DNA of 8,845 bases from an uncultured Lachnospiraceae bacterium (lineage in GTDB: Bacteria > Bacillota_A > Clostridia > Lachnospirales > Lachnospiraceae). Positions 1 to 6,865 of this stretch are shown here, piece by piece. The notes under the pieces were generated by a model. It was not told the DNA's origin. It saw nothing but the letters and a program-made list of their open reading frames with translations, and did no database searches. Location: positions 1 through 8,845 of the forward strand of contig CACXGS010000240.1 in NCBI GenBank assembly GCA_902767195.1, read 5' to 3'. The position numbers and the translations under genes were made by a program. The first letter of the stretch is position 1, and each line of letters begins with the position of its first letter.

Positions 1-61
1 CCTCTTCCTTTAATCGAAAGGTGAAGTAAAAGAGATCAGGCAAATATAATATCAGACAATA

Positions 62-102
62 AAAGACGAACCGGCAAGAGTTATTCCTGCCGGTTCGTCT
101 TT
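62..102 (-). terminator. Rho-independent terminator of the resolvase-like gene
   Basis: A perfect 15-bp inverted repeat (62-76 with 88-102) encloses an 11-nt loop. Read on the minus strand, the stem runs into a T-rich stretch (TTTTATTGT), as expected for an intrinsic terminator 19 nt past the stop codon of the 121-525 gene. On the plus strand the stem is followed only by TTTGATG, so it would be a weaker terminator for any gene entering from the left. Bases 1-60 hold no feature I can support. Confidence 0.88.
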
Positions 103-120
103 GATGAATAAGAGGTTCGA

Positions 121-525
121 TTAATGAGATTGTTTCCATTTCGCCAGAGCCTTATCCATAACTTCCATGGCGCGCTTGCCGTCAGTCACGGTAATCAGCT
201 CTACATTGTTATCCCGGATAATCTGGTAGATCTTCATTAACTCATCGATATCTGTCGATATCTTGCTCAGCTTATAGCAGACCACCACATCAAGCTTCCC
301 TTCTCTGACATCGTCGACCAAGTGATTCATGCCGGGACGATCTGTATTGTCTGTGGGGAAATCGCCGAGATCCGTGTAATTAAAGAACTCACAGTCGCTT
401 CCGTAAATTCCCAGGGCCCGGTCTCTGCACTTCTGTGCATCCTGCATCATTCCCTGGACATAGGTCTGACGGCAGATCGGACAGGTACCCACCATATGTT
501 GATGATTATATATACCGATACGCAT
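121..525 (-). CDS. Resolvase N-terminal-fold protein, apparently catalytically inactive
   Basis: This is a 134-residue protein. I chose ATG at 525 because GGAGG lies 8 nt upstream; a TTG at 540 would place that ribosome site inside the gene. The fold is recognised from the run of residues 63-113 (RPGMNHLVDD, DVVVCYKLSKIS, then a helix and VELITV), which matches the serine-recombinase pattern RPEF..ML.D.., D.VVVYKLDRLSR. Aligned to gamma-delta resolvase, Tyr6 is kept but Arg8 is His8, the nucleophile Ser10 is His10, and Asp67, Arg68 and Arg71 are Ser87, Lys88 and Thr91. The Arg45 equivalent is kept as Arg63. An insertion near residues 11-25 carries CPIC (Cys15, Cys18). The protein ends right after the catalytic-domain fold, with no helix-turn-helix or zinc-ribbon recombinase domain. 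It is therefore unlikely to recombine DNA. A regulatory, sensing or scaffolding role is possible but is inference. It could also be a decayed recombinase, though the intact frame, ribosome site and terminator argue for a working gene. Confidence 0.75.
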   Translation of the reverse strand: MRIGIYNHQHMVGTCPICRQTYVQGMMQDAQKCRDRALGIYGSDCEFFNYTDLGDFPTDNTDRPGMNHLVDDVREGKLDVVVCYKLSKISTDIDELMKIYQIIRDNNVELITVTDGKRAMEVMDKALAKWKQSH

Positions 526-563
526 AATATTTTCCTCCAAAACATGCCTTATTACCTGCCTAT

Positions 564-572
564 ATTTTATCA
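564..572 (-). promoter_or_regulatory. Candidate extended -10 promoter of the resolvase-like gene
   Basis: Read on the minus strand, 572 to 564 is TGATAAAAT, fitting the extended -10 form TGnTAtAAT. An ATGACA resembling a -35 lies upstream (589-584), but the 14-nt spacer is short. Transcription would start about 30 nt before the ATG at 525. The call rests on the motif only. Confidence 0.35.
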
Positions 573-678
573 GAAGAGGATTCTGTCATGAGTAAGATAA
601 CGGAAAAAATATAGGAAAAATCTGCGTTCATATATTTCTACTTTAAGGTTGTATAAATACCAGATACAGCAAAATCAG

Positions 679-692
679 AATGCTAAAATAAT
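679..692 (+). repeat. Exact 14-nt repeat, copy 1 (AATGCTAAAATAAT)
   Basis: The same 14 bases occur at 6917-6930. Both copies lie shortly upstream of a gene and contain the TGCTAAAAT extended -10 candidate, so the shared sequence is probably a promoter element and not a mobile repeat. Confidence 0.5.
681..689 (+). promoter_or_regulatory. Candidate extended -10 promoter of the DUF4125 unit
   Basis: TGCTAAAAT fits an extended -10 but has no convincing -35. It sits only 9 nt before the ribosome site at 698-704, so the leader would be very short. A second possible -10 (TATAAA, 652-657) lies upstream with a weak TTCATA at 627-632. The true promoter is undecided between these. The surrounding 14 bases (679-692) recur exactly at 6917-6930. 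Confidence 0.3.
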
Positions 693-710
693 ACAAAGAG
701 GAGGTCGGCT

Positions 711-1310
711 ATGGGAAGAATTGAGAACGAACAACAGATAGTAAAAAAAGAATGGGACATGTTCCAGAAGGTTAACAATATCGGCGGGCGTGCCGATTGT
801 CAGGATGACTGGGAGACCTTTGTTATTATGCGTCTTTCTCAGCTGAAGAGCTGGGAGGAGAATGTAGTTGAGAGTTATCTGAATGATCTGATTGAAGCGG
901 AAAAGGCAGAGCGTAATCTGGTAATGGAGAAGTACGCTTACATGATGGAGGAGACGGATCCGGACTACTTCCGTCAGATTGCCGGCGTTCTTCCGCTGAT
1001 AGCGGAGAGAACGCTCAAGATGATCGATAAGATTGTGGACCAGTTTATGATCTGGGAGAGGGAAGTGGAAGAGAAGTATCCGAAGGTTCGCGAGCACGGA
1101 AGACCTGCAGAGGGTCTTGATACGGGTATGGTAAGTGTGCGCAATTATCTCCGGAGCGAGCTCAAGACATATTCCGAGCATACCATCATTGTATATCTGG
1201 CACAGATTATCATGTATCCTCAGAAGAACCGTTATCTGATCAGTATGGAGAAGATGGTTCAGGCTTATGGCTATGAATCTCTGGAGGCTGCCGAGAAGGC
1301 TCTGGCATAG
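711..1310 (+). CDS. DUF4125 family protein
   Basis: This 199-residue protein starts at ATG 711, with GAGGAGG (698-704) 6 nt upstream. I recognise the DUF4125 family from the N-terminal block around residues 14-48: [26 protein letters not shown] second block fits in the middle: EKYAYMME.T (73-82) followed by LP (94-95). The C-terminal part also fits: YLRSEL.TYSE (146-156) and [10 protein letters not shown] (186-195). The protein is mostly helical, with no signal peptide or membrane segment, so it is probably cytosolic. The length is about normal for the family. I know of no biochemical function for DUF4125. The conserved GGRA.CQDDW cluster could be a ligand-binding or active-site region, which is inference. 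It is the first gene of a unit with a DJ-1-family protein (8 nt downstream, whose ribosome site overlaps this stop codon) and a rubredoxin-like protein, which hints at a stress or redox context. Confidence 0.78.
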   Translation: MGRIENEQQIVKKEWDMFQKVNNIGGRADCQDDWETFVIMRLSQLKSWEENVVESYLNDLIEAEKAERNLVMEKYAYMMEETDPDYFRQIAGVLPLIAERTLKMIDKIVDQFMIWEREVEEKYPKVREHGRPAEGLDTGMVSVRNYLRSELKTYSEHTIIVYLAQIIMYPQKNRYLISMEKMVQAYGYESLEAAEKALA

Positions 1311-1318
1311 GAGGACTT

Positions 1319-1888
1319 ATGGGTAGAATATTACTTCTTGCAGGAGACTTTACGGAAGACTATGAGACCATGGTGCCCTTTCAGACTCTGGGAGTTTTGG
1401 GTTTTGATGTGGATGCTGTCTGTCCGGATAAGAAAGCCGGAGATGTTATCAAGACAGCGATTCATGATTTCGAAGGGGATCAGACATACACGGAGAAACC
1501 GGGTCATTTATTTACATTGAACAAGACTTTCGACGAGGTGGACTTTGACGATTATGACGGTCTGTTCATAACCGGGGGACGTTCTCCGGAATATATCCGG
1601 ATGAATCCCAAGGTAATCTCCCTGGTGAAATGTTTTGTCAGAAGCGGCAAACCGGTTGCAGCGATCTGTCATGCAGCCCAGGTTCTGGCAGCTGCCGATG
1701 TGCTTCGGGGAAGAACATTGACCGCTTATCCTGCTTTGAAGGCGGATGTTATAATGGCTGGAGGAAACTTTGTGGAAGCAGCCCCGGATCAATCGGTGGT
1801 TGACGGGAATCTGATCACGGCTCCGGCATGGCCGGGCAATACAGCAATCCTCAGAGATTTTGCCATTGCACTGGGATGTAATCTCTGA
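1319..1888 (+). CDS. DJ-1/PfpI family protein, glyoxalase III or deglycase-like
   Basis: This 189-residue protein is a single DJ-1/PfpI (class I glutamine amidotransferase-like) domain. ATG 1319 follows AGGAGG (1309-1314), which overlaps the stop codon of the DUF4125 gene, so translation is probably coupled. The family signature is present: Glu16 in [10 protein letters not shown], a GGRSPEY segment at 86-92, and the nucleophile elbow AICHAAQ with Cys117 followed by His118. The segment [11 protein letters not shown].. and FEGDQTY.EKPGH.F (residues 32-65) looks, from memory, closer to the plant DJ-1D/YLS5 type than to classical PfpI protease or human DJ-1. Arabidopsis DJ-1D is known to turn methylglyoxal into lactate without glutathione. 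A role in removing reactive aldehydes or repairing glycated molecules in the cytosol is therefore likely. The exact substrate cannot be read from the sequence. There is no signal peptide. A protease role is unlikely. Confidence 0.88.
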   Translation: MGRILLLAGDFTEDYETMVPFQTLGVLGFDVDAVCPDKKAGDVIKTAIHDFEGDQTYTEKPGHLFTLNKTFDEVDFDDYDGLFITGGRSPEYIRMNPKVISLVKCFVRSGKPVAAICHAAQVLAAADVLRGRTLTAYPALKADVIMAGGNFVEAAPDQSVVDGNLITAPAWPGNTAILRDFAIALGCNL

Positions 1889-1957
1889 TTGGACATAGAA
1901 ATATAAGATAAACAAGATCAATAAGATGCAATGATTCATATTTCAGGAGGTATTATA

Positions 1958-2188
1958 ATGGGTACATTATTAGAGCAGTTACATAAGATGCATATTGGTA
2001 ACGCAGTGGATGAGCTGGCATCAAAGGGCGGCAATGAGAACGTTGCTGCACACCCGCTGGATGGAATCTACTACTGCAAGGCCTGTGGATATATTTTTGA
2101 TGAAGCTAAGGAAGGAAAGCCTTTCACCACACTTTCCCATTGCCCGATCTGCAATATGGGACAGCAGCAGTTTATCCGCATCAACTAA
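1958..2188 (+). CDS. Small rubredoxin-like protein
   Basis: This 76-residue protein has a C-terminal rubredoxin-type metal site: CKACGYIFDE at residues 40-49 and HCPICNMGQQQF at 61-72. Cys40, Cys43, Cys62 and Cys65 are the likely Fe ligands. The spacing between the two CxxC pairs is 18 residues, shorter than in classical rubredoxin, as in the rubredoxin-like tail of rubrerythrin. The Trp usually before CP is His61, and CPxCG is CPICN. About 35 residues of charged helical sequence precede the site, with no diiron motif, so this is not rubrerythrin. I chose ATG 1958 because AGGAGG (1945-1950) lies 7 nt upstream; the in-frame ATG at 1931 lacks such a site. It probably carries electrons or binds Zn/Fe in the cytosol. 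A zinc-ribbon role is the main alternative. It lies 69 nt after the DJ-1-family gene and before a terminator, so it is probably the last gene of that unit. Confidence 0.8.
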   Translation: MGTLLEQLHKMHIGNAVDELASKGGNENVAAHPLDGIYYCKACGYIFDEAKEGKPFTTLSHCPICNMGQQQFIRIN

Positions 2189-2267
2189 TTGATGGCGGAG
2201 GACGGATGGGGATCCGTCACTATAAAAATAGGATATAAGACTGGTTTCTTTCTTGAGCTGGTTATTT

Positions 2268-2299
2268 GAAAGCTCCCGGCAGTGCTGCCGGGAGCTTTC
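2268..2299 (+). terminator. Terminator-like hairpin closing the DUF4125 unit
   Basis: A perfect 14-bp GC-rich stem (2268-2281 with 2286-2299) has a 4-nt loop. It is followed by TGTGTCTGTG, so the T-tract is poor and comes partly from the stem itself (CTTTC). It lies 79 nt after the rubredoxin-like stop codon and before the next promoter, which fits an end of transcription. A smaller 7-bp hairpin (2201-2207 with 2212-2218) precedes it. Confidence 0.7.
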
Positions 2300-2353
2300 T
2301 GTGTCTGTGTCAATCAGTTAATCTGCACCTGGTTTTCGTTTATTATGAAAATA

Positions 2354-2362
2354 TGGTAAAAT
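2354..2362 (+). promoter_or_regulatory. Candidate extended -10 promoter of the SNF2 unit
   Basis: TGGTAAAAT fits an extended -10. The -35 region is only T-rich (GTTTTCG near 2332-2338). It lies between the hairpin at 2268-2299 and the 162-residue gene, giving a leader of about 45 nt. Apart from this and the two hairpins, the gene-free stretch 2189-2414 shows nothing else. Confidence 0.45.
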
Positions 2363-2414
2363 GCATATAAGATGAATGATCAGAATTTATTCGGATATAA
2401 AGGGAGATGAAGCT

Positions 2415-2903
2415 ATGCTGAAGTTTACTTTGATGAAGAATCTGTATTTTGAACTGGATCCCGAAAAAAGAGAGGGCGTTGTGGAGAAGCTGGACAGAGA
2501 TATCCGATACAGAAAGCTTCCCCTGGACCTGCCGGAGCTTCCGGATGTCCATTCTATTACCATGCAGGAGAGATACCTGCCCAGGTCTACTATGTATTAT
2601 CTTTATGTCAATGACGAACGGATGCCTGCGGAGATTACAGAAACTCCGGTCAAGGAATTGATTCTGGCATTCTACCGGAAATATGAACCGGACTATCTGA
2701 AAGAAGATATTCCGGAGGACCTGAGCAATGTGAATATCCTGGATTGTTTTGACGTTGACAGGATGCCGGGTTATCAGAAACGGTTTGCCTATCATGAGAT
2801 TCAGACTCTGGAAGATATCAGGAACGGAAAGGTGCAGGATGAGCATCACGGGAAACCCACCTTTCCCGGACTGGAGTTTTCGAAAAAGTATCGTCGTGAT
2901 TGA
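2415..2903 (+). CDS. Hypothetical protein encoded just before the SNF2 helicase
   Basis: This 162-residue protein belongs to no family I recognise. I chose ATG 2415 because AGGGAG (2401-2406) lies 8 nt upstream; an in-frame ATG at 2376 has no ribosome site. The protein is soluble and highly charged, with no signal peptide or membrane segment. Visible features are a start MLKFTLMKNLYFEL, a basic patch DIRYRKLPLDLPELP (29-43), an aromatic strand-like TMYYLYVNDERMP (59-71), a helix KELILAFYRKYEPDYL (80-95), one cysteine (Cys111, in NILDCFDVDRMPGY) and a histidine-containing tail EHHGKPTFPGLEF (143-155). The mixed alpha/beta appearance suggests a globular protein. Its stop codon is 17 nt before the start of the SNF2 ATPase, so the two are almost certainly co-transcribed, and it may be a partner of that ATPase (inference from position only). 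Confidence 0.8.
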   Translation: MLKFTLMKNLYFELDPEKREGVVEKLDRDIRYRKLPLDLPELPDVHSITMQERYLPRSTMYYLYVNDERMPAEITETPVKELILAFYRKYEPDYLKEDIPEDLSNVNILDCFDVDRMPGYQKRFAYHEIQTLEDIRNGKVQDEHHGKPTFPGLEFSKKYRRD

Positions 2904-2920
2904 TAGAACAGGAGGATAGT

Positions 2921-5900
2921 ATGGATTGGAGTTCTATGTTTCGTCCTATGATTCTTGCCCAGGGAAAGAATTATTATGCGGCAGGCCGTGTTAAGGATGT
3001 GATTCAGGAGGAAAACGGCTATTCCATGACCGTCTCCGACTCCGGCAATTATTTTGTGACAGCCATTCTGGACGGTCATCACCTTCTGGGAATCGGTTGT
3101 ACCTGCAGCGATGCGGAATCCGGCCTCCACTGCAAGCACGAGGCTGCCACCCTTTTTATGCTGGAAAACAAGCTGGGCCGGATTGAACTTCCGGCAAATC
3201 AGTCAGAAGACGAATCGAATTCTTTGAATATCAATGATTCCGGGTTCAGTACCACATCCCCGACAGGGACCAATCTGACCAGGGAGGACCGGGACAGGGT
3301 GCCGGTGGATCCTTCTTCCATTGAAGCCATCGGGAATCTGAGCCGGGATGTGGTAGCCGGGAGGAATTTCGAAGCAGTTCCGGAGTCGGCCGCTTTGGAC
3401 TACCAGTATTTTGATGCGGACCATTTTACAGAGGGTCTGAACCTGTCCCGGGAAATAATCGGGGAGGCTCAGCAGCTGATCAAGAGCAAGGAGTACAAAC
3501 CCATTCGCATTAACCTTTTCTATCAGAATGAAGAGGAAGGGGAAGACCTGGTGGGAGAGGCCTTTCTTGACAGTCCGGATTCCGATTTCAGGAAATGGCA
3601 GGCGAATATCCGCTTTAATGCGGACCGGATTACCGATTGCTACTGCAGCAGTATCCGGTGCCATTATCGCTATGACCGGGATTCCTATCTGGAGAGAACC
3701 CTCTGCAGACATCAGGTTGCTGCCATTCTCCTAACCCAAAAGTATCTAAGAGAGAATAATCCCGGAGATGCTACCAACTCTGCAGGTATGCAGCTGATCA
3801 GTATGCTCCGGGGAGCTTATCAGGCCGGAGAAGGAGAGGAGGACGGCCGGATTAGCGCGGCAGATTCAGGAATCCTTACCATTGAACCCTACCTGATGGA
3901 GGGAGACAATAACAGCCTTCTGGCCCGATTCCGTATCGGTGACAGAAGACTGTATAAGATCCAGAATATTCCGGAGACGGTAAAGAACATCCGACTGCAC
4001 CGGGAACAGACCTTCGGGTCCGGAACCACTTTACTTCTGGGCAGGGAGTATATCGCAGAAGAATCAAAACCCTGGCTGACCTACCTGGAGGGCATTGCTG
4101 ATGATGAACGTCTGAAAGCCATGGACTTTGAGGATAAATTCCATGACAGGCTGGAGGGTGCTCAGGAGGGAAAGAAGAATTCGGAGCGTTTTCTGGCTGC
4201 CAGGAAGCTTCTGGAGATGACGGATTCCGTCTCTCTCTTCGGGGAGAAGCTGGATCGTTTCTATGAGATCGCAAAAGACAGCGCCAAACCCATAGAAGTG
4301 ACTTTGAAGACCGGGAAGAGTAAACAGAAGCAAATGCTGGTTTTCGAGGACAGAAACCCGGACATTACCCTGGAGATTCACAAAGATATGGATGAGAAAA
4401 GAGGATTTTTCCGGGGGATTATTCTGGAAGGAGACTGTCCTGAGATCCTGCAGGGACGGGAAAGGGCATATTATATCAGGGATGGCGGTTTCTATGGGAT
4501 CGAAGAAGATCGATACCGGGAATGCAAGCCCATCTTTGATGTGGCTAAAAACGGTCATGTAAAAATCAAGATCGGAAGGATTCATCTGAGAGATTTTTAT
4601 TACAGGATTCTTCCGGGGCTTAAGAAGATGATTAACATTGTGGAACATGACCATGATGAGATTGCTGCCTACCTCCCGCCGCTGGCAGACTTTATTACTT
4701 ACCTGGATGTGGAAGACAAGATGATCGTGGCCCGCTGCGATGTCTACTACGGCGAAAAAGTTCACCCCCTGACGGACATTTACCAGGAGGATAAGGGAGA
4801 GAAACGTCTGGAAAGCTACCGTGACAGGGAGGCGGAATGGCAGGTTGGGGACATCCTGTCCAGATATCTGACGCTCCATGACGAGGAATATAACATCTTT
4901 TACTGTGAGAGGAAGGATGAGAAACTCTTTGATTTCCTGGATAAGGGGATTGGAGAACTGCTGCAGGTTTCCGAAGTCCATATGACAGACCGCTTTAAGC
5001 GGCTGAAGCTCCGGGATCGCGCCCGGATCCATATGGATGTCTCTGTGGGTAATAATCTGATGGATCTCAGAGTCAGTTCTGAGGATCTGTCCAGAGAGGA
5101 CCTGCTGGATATCCTCTCCAAATATAAACAGAAGCGCCGGTTTGCAAGACTGCAGAACGGAGATTATTTTAAGATCGACGAAAATGAAACGGTGGAGGCT
5201 CTCGGCCAGATCATGGATAATCTCCAGCTGAGTCCCGGGGAATTTGTCGAGGGGAAGATGCATATCCCCGCCTACCGGGCTCTGTATCTGGACCGGATGA
5301 CAGACCGCTTCCCCGATGTCATCCTGGATCGGGATGAGCATTTTAAAGAGCTGATCAAAGAGTTTAAGACCATTGAGGAGGCGGATTTCGAGATACCGCC
5401 GTCTTTAAGGGAGATTCTCAGGAAATATCAGAAAACCGGATATCGCTGGCTGAGAACTCTGGACGGCAATGCCTTCGGCGGAATTCTTGCCGATGATATG
5501 GGGCTGGGAAAGACCCTGCAGATGATTACCCTGCTCCTGGCTGATAAAATGGAGCACCTGGAGCGCAGTGAGGAGGAGCCGGACACAGCACTGATCGTCT
5601 GTCCTGCCTCCCTGGTATATAACTGGAGTGACGAGCTGGAACGTTTTGCGCCGTCTCTGATTGTGCGGACCCTGGCCGGATCCAGAGAGGAGAGGGAGAA
5701 ACAGATAGCAGATTACAAGGATGTGGACGTGTTAATCACTTCCTATGACCTGCTGCGTCGGGATATTGCCTGTTACGAAGATTGCCTCTTCCGTTTTGTG
5801 GTGGCAGATGAAGCCCAGTATATTAAGAATTACCGCACTGCAGCAGCCCGTTCTCTGAAACTGGTCCGTGGCGTGACCAGGTTCGCACTGACCGGAACGC

Positions 5901-6847
5901 CGATCGAGAACCGGTTGAGTGAGCTGTGGAGTATTTTTGATTTCCTGATGCCGGGATTCCTCTATGATTACCCGACTTTCCGGGATGATTATGAGATTCC
6001 TATCACAAGGTATCATGATGAAGAAGCTACCAACACTCTGAAACGTATGGTAACTCCCTTTATTCTTCGCAGGATGAAAGAAGATGTGCTCTATGATCTG
6101 CCGGAGAAAATGGAAGAGAAGCTGACGGTTCATATGGGAGAGGAGCAACAGCATTTATACGACGGACAGGTTGTGGAGCTGATCAACACGCTTCAGTCCC
6201 AGACCGGGGAGGAGTTCGCCAGGAACAAGATCAGGATACTGGCAGATCTTATGAGACTGCGGCAGATTTGCTGCGACCCCTCTCTCTGTTTCGAGGATTA
6301 CACGGGCGGTTCTGCCAAAAAGGAAATCTGTATGGAACTGATCCGTCGTCTGCCCGACGGTGGGCACAAAGCCCTGGTATTCTCCCAGTTCACCAGCATG
6401 CTGGCAATACTGGAACGAGAGCTTAAGGAGGAAGAGATCCCTTATTACAAGATAACCGGTGCCACACCCAAAGCCAGAAGAGTTGAGCTGGTCAATGCCT
6501 TTAACCAGGATGACACGCCGGTATTTCTCATTTCCCTGAAAGCCGGGGGTACCGGATTGAACCTGACCGGAGCAGATGTGGTCATTCATTTTGATCCCTG
6601 GTGGAATACGGCCGCGGAGAACCAGGCTACCGACCGGACCTACCGGATCGGACAGACCCGGCCGGTGAATGTATACCGGCTGATCGCCAAAGGATCCATT
6701 GAGGATCGCATTGTGGAATTGCAGCGGTCTAAAAAGAATCTGGCAGACCTGGTGATGGCGGCTGAAGAAGTGGGTACGACCCAGCTGAGTAAGGAAGATC
6801 TTCTGGAATTGCTGGATGAGCAGGCTGAGAAAGCCGCCCTGCGGTGA
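2921..6847 (+). CDS. SNF2-family DEAD/DEAH-like ATPase with two SWIM zinc motifs
   Basis: This 1308-residue protein starts at ATG 2921, with AGGAGG (2910-2915) 5 nt upstream; a TTG at 2900 is less likely. From the N-terminus: a SWIM motif CxC-x8-CxH (Cys60, Cys62, Cys71, His73); a charged linker (about 85-150); a second SWIM-like motif CxC-x19-CxH (Cys240, Cys242, Cys262, His264); a long region matching the bacterial SNF2-associated domain (about 340-800); then the two-lobed ATPase. Its motifs are intact: Gln837 (Q motif), Walker A DMGLGKT with Lys864, the CPASLVYNW block near 890-905, DEAQ at 963-966, LTGTP at 990-994, AGGTGLNL at 1208-1215, and QATDRTYRIGQ at 1235-1245 with the arginine finger Arg1242. 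It should be an ATP-driven double-stranded-DNA translocase or remodeller. SWIM motifs usually bind DNA or proteins. It is longer than the roughly 1000-1100 residues I recall for bacterial relatives. Its cellular role is unknown, possibly repair, transcription or chromosome maintenance. Defence systems also use SNF2 ATPases, but no nuclease or methylase gene is nearby. Confidence 0.93.
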   Translation: MDWSSMFRPMILAQGKNYYAAGRVKDVIQEENGYSMTVSDSGNYFVTAILDGHHLLGIGCTCSDAESGLHCKHEAATLFMLENKLGRIELPANQSEDESNSLNINDSGFSTTSPTGTNLTREDRDRVPVDPSSIEAIGNLSRDVVAGRNFEAVPESAALDYQYFDADHFTEGLNLSREIIGEAQQLIKSKEYKPIRINLFYQNEEEGEDLVGEAFLDSPDSDFRKWQANIRFNADRITDCYCSSIRCHYRYDRDSYLERTLCRHQVAAILLTQKYLRENNPGDATNSAGMQLISMLRGAYQAGEGEEDGRISAADSGILTIEPYLMEGDNNSLLARFRIGDRRLYKIQNIPETVKNIRLHREQTFGSGTTLLLGREYIAEESKPWLTYLEGIADDERLKAMDFEDKFHDRLEGAQEGKKNSERFLAARKLLEMTDSVSLFGEKLDRFYEIAKDSAKPIEVTLKTGKSKQKQMLVFEDRNPDITLEIHKDMDEKRGFFRGIILEGDCPEILQGRERAYYIRDGGFYGIEEDRYRECKPIFDVAKNGHVKIKIGRIHLRDFYYRILPGLKKMINIVEHDHDEIAAYLPPLADFITYLDVEDKMIVARCDVYYGEKVHPLTDIYQEDKGEKRLESYRDREAEWQVGDILSRYLTLHDEEYNIFYCERKDEKLFDFLDKGIGELLQVSEVHMTDRFKRLKLRDRARIHMDVSVGNNLMDLRVSSEDLSREDLLDILSKYKQKRRFARLQNGDYFKIDENETVEALGQIMDNLQLSPGEFVEGKMHIPAYRALYLDRMTDRFPDVILDRDEHFKELIKEFKTIEEADFEIPPSLREILRKYQKTGYRWLRTLDGNAFGGILADDMGLGKTLQMITLLLADKMEHLERSEEEPDTALIVCPASLVYNWSDELERFAPSLIVRTLAGSREEREKQIADYKDVDVLITSYDLLRRDIACYEDCLFRFVVADEAQYIKNYRTAAARSLKLVRGVTRFALTGTPIENRLSELWSIFDFLMPGFLYDYPTFRDDYEIPITRYHDEEATNTLKRMVTPFILRRMKEDVLYDLPEKMEEKLTVHMGEEQQHLYDGQVVELINTLQSQTGEEFARNKIRILADLMRLRQICCDPSLCFEDYTGGSAKKEICMELIRRLPDGGHKALVFSQFTSMLAILERELKEEEIPYYKITGATPKARRVELVNAFNQDDTPVFLISLKAGGTGLNLTGADVVIHFDPWWNTAAENQATDRTYRIGQTRPVNVYRLIAKGSIEDRIVELQRSKKNLADLVMAAEEVGTTQLSKEDLLELLDEQAEKAALR

Positions 6848-6865
6848 AGCAGTTTGCTATAGATT

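Noticed and set aside
121..525. An active site-specific recombinase marking a mobile element
   Set aside because: The nucleophile Ser and the catalytic Asp/Arg residues are replaced, no DNA-binding domain exists, and no attachment sites or other mobile genes were seen.
675..1181. A 168-codon open frame on the minus strand opposite the DUF4125 gene
   Set aside because: The plus strand encodes a recognisable DUF4125 protein with a good ribosome site. The antisense product has no family features.
1931..1957. An upstream ATG extending the rubredoxin-like protein by 9 residues
   Set aside because: The AGGAGG at 1945-1950 would lie inside the gene and is ideally spaced for ATG 1958.
2201..2218. 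A 7-bp hairpin as a terminator of the rubredoxin-like gene
   Set aside because: It is followed by ACTATAAAAATAGG with no T-run, and a much stronger hairpin lies at 2268-2299.
4064..5341. A 425-codon open frame on the minus strand inside the SNF2 gene
   Set aside because: It lies fully antisense to well-conserved SNF2 protein sequence, and its translation shows no recognisable family. It is a by-product of the codon use of the real gene.
2415..6847. A DISARM- or BREX-like defence locus based on the SNF2 ATPase
   Set aside because: No methyltransferase, phospholipase D-type nuclease, DUF1998 protein or other defence gene is in the window. The SWIM plus SNF2-associated layout is widespread in Firmicutes chromosomes outside defence islands.
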